A stretch of 42,746 nt of DNA from a virus. A program made the position numbers and the translations under genes. The notes under the pieces were generated by a model that worked only from the letters and a program-made list of their open reading frames with translations, was not told the origin of the DNA and did no database searches. Shown here one piece after another: positions 39,175 through 42,746 of this stretch. Where the stretch lies: positions 1-42,746 of the IMG/VR virus record IMGVR_UViG_3300025245_000001; one strand, 5' to 3'. Numbering within the stretch: position 1 is the first letter of the stretch; every line of letters begins with the position of its first letter.

Positions 39175-39536
39175 GGTGTCTCCTGCCTATAAAGCTGCCG
39201 ATACGGCAACGTTGGGCGTGGCTGGCGCTCTGGCTTCCGCGATACCGGAAATCCGGCGGATCTGATCTTCTGCTTGGGAGCGATGGCGCCGGTAGCCTTG
39301 TCGCGGGCTCGATCGGCCTTGCGGATGCGGCGGACATCGGTCGCCGATTTTTCGACATGACAGACGCGGCAGATCAATCTTCCGTTGGCAACCGTGGGCT
39401 CTCCGCCTAAAGCGCACGGGAGTATGTGATCCACCTCTCCCTCTCCAGGCTTCAGAGCAGCTTCGCAGGCTTCGCATTTGCCGGCGGCGCGGGCGATGAT
39501 GGCGGCTTTCGTCTTTCGGGAGAATTCGAGGCGCAT
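39171..39536 (-). CDS. HNH endonuclease
   Basis: 121 residues from ATG 39536 in a TGATG overlap. C21/C24 (CEAC) and C56/C59 (CRVC) zinc pairs, active site D36-H37 (EVDHILPCALGG), N51 (NGRLICRVCH) and H60. Basic C-terminal tail (RKADRARDKATG) probably contacts DNA. Second HNH gene of the genome; being far from the terminase, a packaging role is less likely here. Confidence 0.88.
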   Translation of the reverse strand: MRLEFSRKTKAAIIARAAGKCEACEAALKPGEGEVDHILPCALGGEPTVANGRLICRVCHVEKSATDVRRIRKADRARDKATGAIAPKQKIRSAGFPVSRKPERQPRPTLPYRQLYRQETP

Positions 39537-39718
39537 CACACCCTCCCAAGCATATTGCGCAGGCGCTTCCACCAAGGGACAGGAGTGCGCCGAAGCTGCT
39601 CGTCGAGGATTTCCCGCATGAGCTGCTTGGTGGTCTCCTCCCTCTTTGCCAGGTACTGGATGGTGGTGGCGCGGGCGTGGGGATGCTGGGAGACGTGGCG
39701 TCTGATTATCTCGCTCAT
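39536..39718 (-). CDS. Hypothetical 60-residue protein
   Basis: Helical, strongly basic (MSEIIRRHVSQHPHARATTI, QLRRTPVPWWKRLRNMLGRV). A small nucleic-acid- or membrane-associating protein is possible. ATGA overlaps on both sides. Confidence 0.68.
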   Translation of the reverse strand: MSEIIRRHVSQHPHARATTIQYLAKREETTKQLMREILDEQLRRTPVPWWKRLRNMLGRV

Positions 39719-39930
39719 GCTGCACCGCCCTTCCCGCGAAGCTTGTCGATCAGGTCGGCGGCCGCTTCGAACACCTCATCATCGATCCAGTTCGGAAGCC
39801 GACGCATTCCGCGTTCATCAACGCATGCTTCAGTGCGGAGATATTCGACAATCTCGTCCGGCGTCTGAGGGGTTGTGACGAGACGCATATAGACGGACCC
39901 ATTTTCCTCTTTTGTGAACACCCTGCTCAT
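39715..39930 (-). CDS. Hypothetical 71-residue protein
   Basis: ATG 39930 in an ATGA overlap. Acidic helix-rich (TTPQTPDEIVEYLRTEACVD, FEAAADLIDKLRGKGGAA). Not recognised. Confidence 0.7.
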   Translation of the reverse strand: MSRVFTKEENGSVYMRLVTTPQTPDEIVEYLRTEACVDERGMRRLPNWIDDEVFEAAADLIDKLRGKGGAA

Positions 39931-40145
39931 GCTGCACCTGCCGAAACAACCGGCGACATGGCTACGGCGTCCTTGCCATCTCGGAGCCAGAAATAGCAGT
40001 TGCCGTTGGGGTGGGTGGTCTTGTCGCACTTCGCGAAGTAATCACCAGCTTTGACGGCATCCCACTGCTCGGAATTCATCCACTCGGGACCGCTTCCAAC
40101 CCACTCAAGCTTCTTGCCGCACGTTGCGCAGATCTTCTCGCTCAT
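39927..40145 (-). CDS. Hypothetical zinc-finger protein, 72 residues
   Basis: CATCGKKLEW at 6-15 supplies one CxxC; C and H residues at ~40-51 (FAKCDKTTHPNGNCYFW) could complete a zinc site. Function unknown. Directly follows the Lar-like gene (ATGA). Confidence 0.72.
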   Translation of the reverse strand: MSEKICATCGKKLEWVGSGPEWMNSEQWDAVKAGDYFAKCDKTTHPNGNCYFWLRDGKDAVAMSPVVSAGAA

Positions 40146-40342
40146 GACACATCCCCTTCGTCTTTTTCGCCAGCGCGGCGGTTCCACACCTTGATAACGT
40201 CCATCCCTGGGCGAGGCGTGAAATCGAAGCCGCAGCGAATGCAGTCGATCGCATATGGCTTTCCGCTTCCCGGCCATTCGTAGCTCGGGTAAACACTTTC
40301 AACGTCGCCGCAGAAGGGGCAGGGCTTCGGCTTCTCGCTCAT
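40142..40342 (-). CDS. Lar-like restriction alleviation protein
   Basis: 66 residues. KPCPFCGD (C8, C11), DCIRCGF (C34, C37) and the closing VWNRR at 52-56 reproduce the zinc ribbon of the Lar family, which in the Rac prophage weakens type I restriction. Activity against a host system is inferred. It lies near the recombination genes, expressed early, fitting protection of incoming DNA. Confidence 0.83.
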   Translation of the reverse strand: MSEKPKPCPFCGDVESVYPSYEWPGSGKPYAIDCIRCGFDFTPRPGMDVIKVWNRRAGEKDEGDVS

Positions 40343-40755
40343 GCTGCAATCTTCCTTTCGCTGACGAATCCGAAATCCTTGGCAAGCAGTTCCTCAACCG
40401 CTAGGAAGAACGCGATCATCTCGGGCTCGTCGCACTCGCGGGTGTTGATGGCGCGCGGGATACCTACGAGGTGGCCGTTCGCGAGCCGTATCGTGTCGAC
40501 GAAGTTGACGGCGGGGCGGATATAGGCGTCGAGAGCTTCCTTGCTCGCAGCGCAGCCAGTGGCGTCAATGCAGTCCTGAAGCGTGGCCCAATATGCTCTG
40601 AGACGGCCCATGTTCCGCCACTGCTTCACGTCGACACGGACGCGCTGGCCCTGGTCTACGCCGTCAAGAGCTTGCAAATCATACTGCATCTCCGGGATAA
40701 GCGAGTTTCCCTTGCGAATGAAGGCGTATACGGGCTTTTCTGCTTTCTTCGCCAT
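40339..40755 (-). CDS. Phage protein near recombination genes (DUF1367/NinB-like pattern)
   Basis: 138 residues, ATG 40755. VDVKQWRNMGRLRAYWATLQ resembles the conserved part of phage Nin-region proteins that help recombination, but the match is loose. C-terminal part (RECDEPEMIAFFLAVEELLA) acidic helical. It is placed directly after the exonuclease gene. Confidence 0.62.
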   Translation of the reverse strand: MAKKAEKPVYAFIRKGNSLIPEMQYDLQALDGVDQGQRVRVDVKQWRNMGRLRAYWATLQDCIDATGCAASKEALDAYIRPAVNFVDTIRLANGHLVGIPRAINTRECDEPEMIAFFLAVEELLAKDFGFVSERKIAA

Positions 40756-40756
40756 G

Positions 40757-41416
40757 TCAGCCTGCCATTGCCGGATGCATCCGAAGAGCATCGAGCGTAT
40801 CTTGAGGGACGGAATCCTTTACGCCATAGCGTTTGATGCGCTCGACCAGTGCGGCAAGCTCATCGTTGAACCGGTCGATCTCGTCCGACATTTCCTTGAT
40901 GAACGCCTCGTCTCGATAGACGCGGACGGTGAGCATCGGCAGTTTGGGCCAATAGGAAACAAAATCCCAGAATTCACGCTCCGATATCCATAGGTTCCCT
41001 TGAACCTGAGCCTTGTGCTCTGGCGGCGATGGCGGCGCGCAGGCGGTCGAGATCTGGATATGAGGAAGCGCGGTCTTGATCTCCAGGCCGCCGTTTGTGC
41101 CGATCAGGCTGTCCGGGCTTGCGCCCTTGTTGCCGTTTCGGATGAACCCGACCAGTTGCGGCTCTTGGTTGGTGATAAAGGCATATTCCGCGCGAGCGAT
41201 GCCCTCCATGTCGTGTCCGCGCTCAGTATGGGCGCTGGTGAAGGATTCTGCTGGCTCCTCGGTCAGGATCTCCCCAGCAAGTTTCCGCATATACTCGCTG
41301 CGCGTCTTGCCTTCGCCCTTCGCCATAACAGTGGCAAACTTGCTTGCCGTAGGGATGCCGAGGCGAGCGGTGATCCACTCAGGGCTATTCTGATCGCATT
41401 CGATGATATCGATCAT
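40757..41416 (-). CDS. Lambda-type exonuclease (YqaJ family)
   Basis: 219 residues. SPEWITARLGIPTASKFATV is the family start; active site residues E71 (HDMEGIARAEY), D102 (GASPDSLIG) and E112-x-K114 (GLEIKT) are present. It degrades one strand of double-stranded ends 5' to 3' and hands the single strand to the annealing protein encoded just before it (ATGA overlap). Confidence 0.93.
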   Translation of the reverse strand: MIDIIECDQNSPEWITARLGIPTASKFATVMAKGEGKTRSEYMRKLAGEILTEEPAESFTSAHTERGHDMEGIARAEYAFITNQEPQLVGFIRNGNKGASPDSLIGTNGGLEIKTALPHIQISTACAPPSPPEHKAQVQGNLWISEREFWDFVSYWPKLPMLTVRVYRDEAFIKEMSDEIDRFNDELAALVERIKRYGVKDSVPQDTLDALRMHPAMAG

Positions 41417-42222
41417 GCTGCGCTCCCCGTTTGGGCCTTATGGTTGGCAAGCCATGCAATGCGCTGCTGAAGACTGAGAACGACTTCGTCGTACTGGCGC
41501 TGGGGAAGATCGGTTATTGCGTCGATACCCCAGCGCCCGCAGAACTTTTCGGTATCGACCTCGCCCTGCTCGATAAGCCCGCGGATTTCAGCGGCCTGCT
41601 TGTCGGTGATCGGGTCATTCGAAGCCGGCGGCACGGTGTTGCCGTCGCGATCGTCCCCAGTGCTTATATTGAACAGCATGCAGAGGAGGTAACGACGGCC
41701 ATAGGTGGCGGTCGAGCCGAAAGCCTGGGTTCCGGTCTTGTTGACCTTCCCTTGCGACCCGGCGCCGTCCACAGGGATGCCGGCGATATCGCTTTCCGAG
41801 TGACCTTCTTCGTGGCTGATCGTCCACTTGATCTGCAGTTCGCCCTTGTCGTTGTAGCCGGCCGGTTGGAAGTTAACGCCGAAGCCGAAATCATGAATGA
41901 TCGGCATGGCCTGATCTTCGATAGCGGCAAGGTCAGCATAGTTTGATTTCGTATGGTCGTTCCACTTCGTCTTGGTGACGACCGGCAACGCCTTCTGGCA
42001 GCGGGACATGGCGAAATAATAGGCTTTGCGGGCTTCCCGCTCAGCATCTTCGCGCGCCCGGTCTTCCATCCGTTCCTTCATCGCCATCATCTTTTCGAGG
42101 CGGTCGATCGGAATATTGGGGTCCATGGCGATGCGCTCGATCATGGCGACCATGGGAGCGTCGGCGGCAGAGATCAGCTTGCCAGTTGGCTGCTCGTGGC
42201 GTACATCAATTGCGGTTTGCAT
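41413..42222 (-). CDS. erf: ERF-family single-strand annealing protein
   Basis: 269 residues, ATG 42222 with AGGAG upstream. The ERF core spans ~60-200: KALPVVTKTKWNDHTKSNYA, DLAAIEDQAMPIIHDFGFGV, TGTQAFGSTATYGRRYLLCM with the typical GSxxTYxRRY. Linker and C-terminal helical part follow (DKQAAEIRGLIEQGEVD). With the exonuclease it forms a Red-like recombination pair, as P22 Erf does for genome circularisation. Confidence 0.94.
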   Translation of the reverse strand: MQTAIDVRHEQPTGKLISAADAPMVAMIERIAMDPNIPIDRLEKMMAMKERMEDRAREDAEREARKAYYFAMSRCQKALPVVTKTKWNDHTKSNYADLAAIEDQAMPIIHDFGFGVNFQPAGYNDKGELQIKWTISHEEGHSESDIAGIPVDGAGSQGKVNKTGTQAFGSTATYGRRYLLCMLFNISTGDDRDGNTVPPASNDPITDKQAAEIRGLIEQGEVDTEKFCGRWGIDAITDLPQRQYDEVVLSLQQRIAWLANHKAQTGSAA

Positions 42223-42421
42223 GATATTGCTCCTGTGCGATTTGATCCTGATTTTTGAACTGCGACTCCGAAAGCATGAACCCGAAGAAGACAGCCGCCC
42301 CCATCCACACCACCACGATGGCCTTGGCTGTGGCGTCGGATAAGCGATCATGGAGAAGTTCGGATTTGATCTTGGCGTTGATCTCCGCCACGCGGGATTG
42401 TATGTCTGGTATCTCGCTCAC
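42206..42421 (-). CDS. Small membrane protein upstream of erf
   Basis: 71 residues, GTG 42421 with GAGGA upstream. Coiled-coil N-terminus (IQSRVAEINAKIKSELLHDR), one membrane span (AIVVVWMGAAVFFGFML), Gln/Asn-rich end. Overlaps the ERF gene by 17 bases. Function unknown. Confidence 0.68.
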   Translation of the reverse strand: MSEIPDIQSRVAEINAKIKSELLHDRLSDATAKAIVVVWMGAAVFFGFMLSESQFKNQDQIAQEQYHANRN

Positions 42422-42451
42422 GTTACGTTCCTCATCTATCGCCTTCGGCTT

Positions 42452-42467
42452 CCTCCCGGCGGGGAGG
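42452..42467 (-). terminator. Hairpin behind the repeat-protein gene
   Basis: CCTCCC, four bases, GGGAGG (42452-42467) lies 57 bp behind the stop of the repeat gene and just ahead of the next start region. No U-run; it may attenuate transcription, protect the upstream message, or be chance. Confidence 0.4.
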
Positions 42468-42523
42468 GGCGTGGGGATCATTTTCGGAATCCGCCGCCGT
42501 GAAGAGGCGGACGCCGAACTCGA

Positions 42524-42746
42524 TCAGTCGTCTTCGTTTTCAGAACCGCCGTTGCCGTCGCCGTTGCCGTAGCCGTAGCCGTTGCCGTTGCCGTTGCCGT
42601 TGCCGTCGCCGTTGCCGTAGCCGTTGCCGTTGCCGTTGCCGTAGCCGTCGCCGTTGCCGTTGCCGTAGCCGTTGCCGTTGCCGTTGCCGTAGCCGTTGCC
42701 GTCGCCGTTGCCGTAGCCGTAGCCGTTGCCGTTGCCGTTGCCGTTG
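42524..42746 (-). CDS. Gly-Asn/Asp/Tyr repeat protein, C-terminal part
   Basis: Continuation of the gene that starts at 344 and leaves the window at base 1. Thirty-two more dipeptide units, then GGSENEDD and TGA at 42526-42524. The combined protein is about 190 residues with roughly 120 of low complexity. The acidic end recalls acidic tips of single-strand binding proteins only loosely. Confidence 0.85.
   Translation of the reverse strand, partial: NGNGNGNGYGYGNGDGNGYGNGNGNGYGNGNGDGYGNGNGNGYGNGDGNGNGNGNGYGYGNGDGNGGSENEDD
42551..42746. repeat. Hexanucleotide tandem array, second part
   Basis: Thirty-two units of GTTGCC, GTAGCC or GTCGCC plus four bases, same phase as the array at 1-162. TTG-type units (Asn on the minus strand) are the most frequent in both halves. 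No unit departs from the scheme. Confidence 0.95.

Overview
The window reads as one complete, circularly permuted genome of a temperate, P22-like (short-tailed) phage of an alphaproteobacterium, most likely a member of the Rhizobiaceae. The host call rests on the composition, on small genes of types I associate with rhizobial prophages (a DUF1515-like protein, an NTD-like capsid set of P22 type, an ERF/exonuclease pair), and on an attP core that copies the 3' half of a tRNA-Thr(UGU). It is inference, not a database result. The two window ends lie inside one hexanucleotide repeat array, and the minus-strand gene holding that array stays in frame across the end-to-start junction, so the molecule closes into a circle.

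Layout. (1) Immunity region, about 2.3-3.9 kb: a minus-strand XRE repressor (3240-3566), a plus-strand Cro/YdaS-like gene (3660-3863), and two promoter clusters (2328-2399 and 3610-3660) that share the half-site GACTGAA. A winged-helix gene and a small Tat-signal protein lie between them. (2) Plus-strand early operon, 3.66-11.5 kb: about twenty tightly overlapping genes with an HNH nuclease, two DNA methyltransferase-like proteins, a PD-(D/E)XK nuclease, replication proteins (one with a DnaA domain IV-like end), a LuxR-type regulator and a NusG-like antiterminator. (3) Transition, 11.5-12.9 kb: candidate late promoter, small genes and a minus-strand BrnA-like orphan antitoxin with a double operator. 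(4) Plus-strand late operon, 12.9-34.4 kb: terminase, portal, scaffold, P22-type coat, a glycosyltransferase, adaptor, hub, ejection proteins, M15 peptidase, tail proteins, SGNH hydrolase, endolysin and overlapping spanins, and an 839-residue protein joining a LamG-like domain to an FAD-dependent oxidoreductase. Two minus-strand cargo genes interrupt it. (5) Minus-strand operon, from the promoter at 2356 leftward through the window start, in again at 42746 and on to about 35 kb: small regulators, the Gly-Asn/Asp/Tyr repeat protein, ERF annealing protein, lambda-type exonuclease, Lar-like protein, HNH and GIY-YIG-type genes, and the integrase beside attP. This corresponds to the lambda PL operon.

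How it fits together. Repressor and Cro-like protein compete for shared operators to choose lysogeny or lysis. The left operon supplies recombination and integration; the right operon supplies replication and then a NusG-like factor that probably lets polymerase read the 22-kb late operon. The most unusual content concerns the cell surface: a virion-type SGNH hydrolase, a homologous signal-peptide-bearing SGNH hydrolase on the opposite strand, a glycosyltransferase in the head module and a flavoprotein-like tail candidate together suggest chemical remodelling of host polysaccharide, both at entry and in the lysogen.
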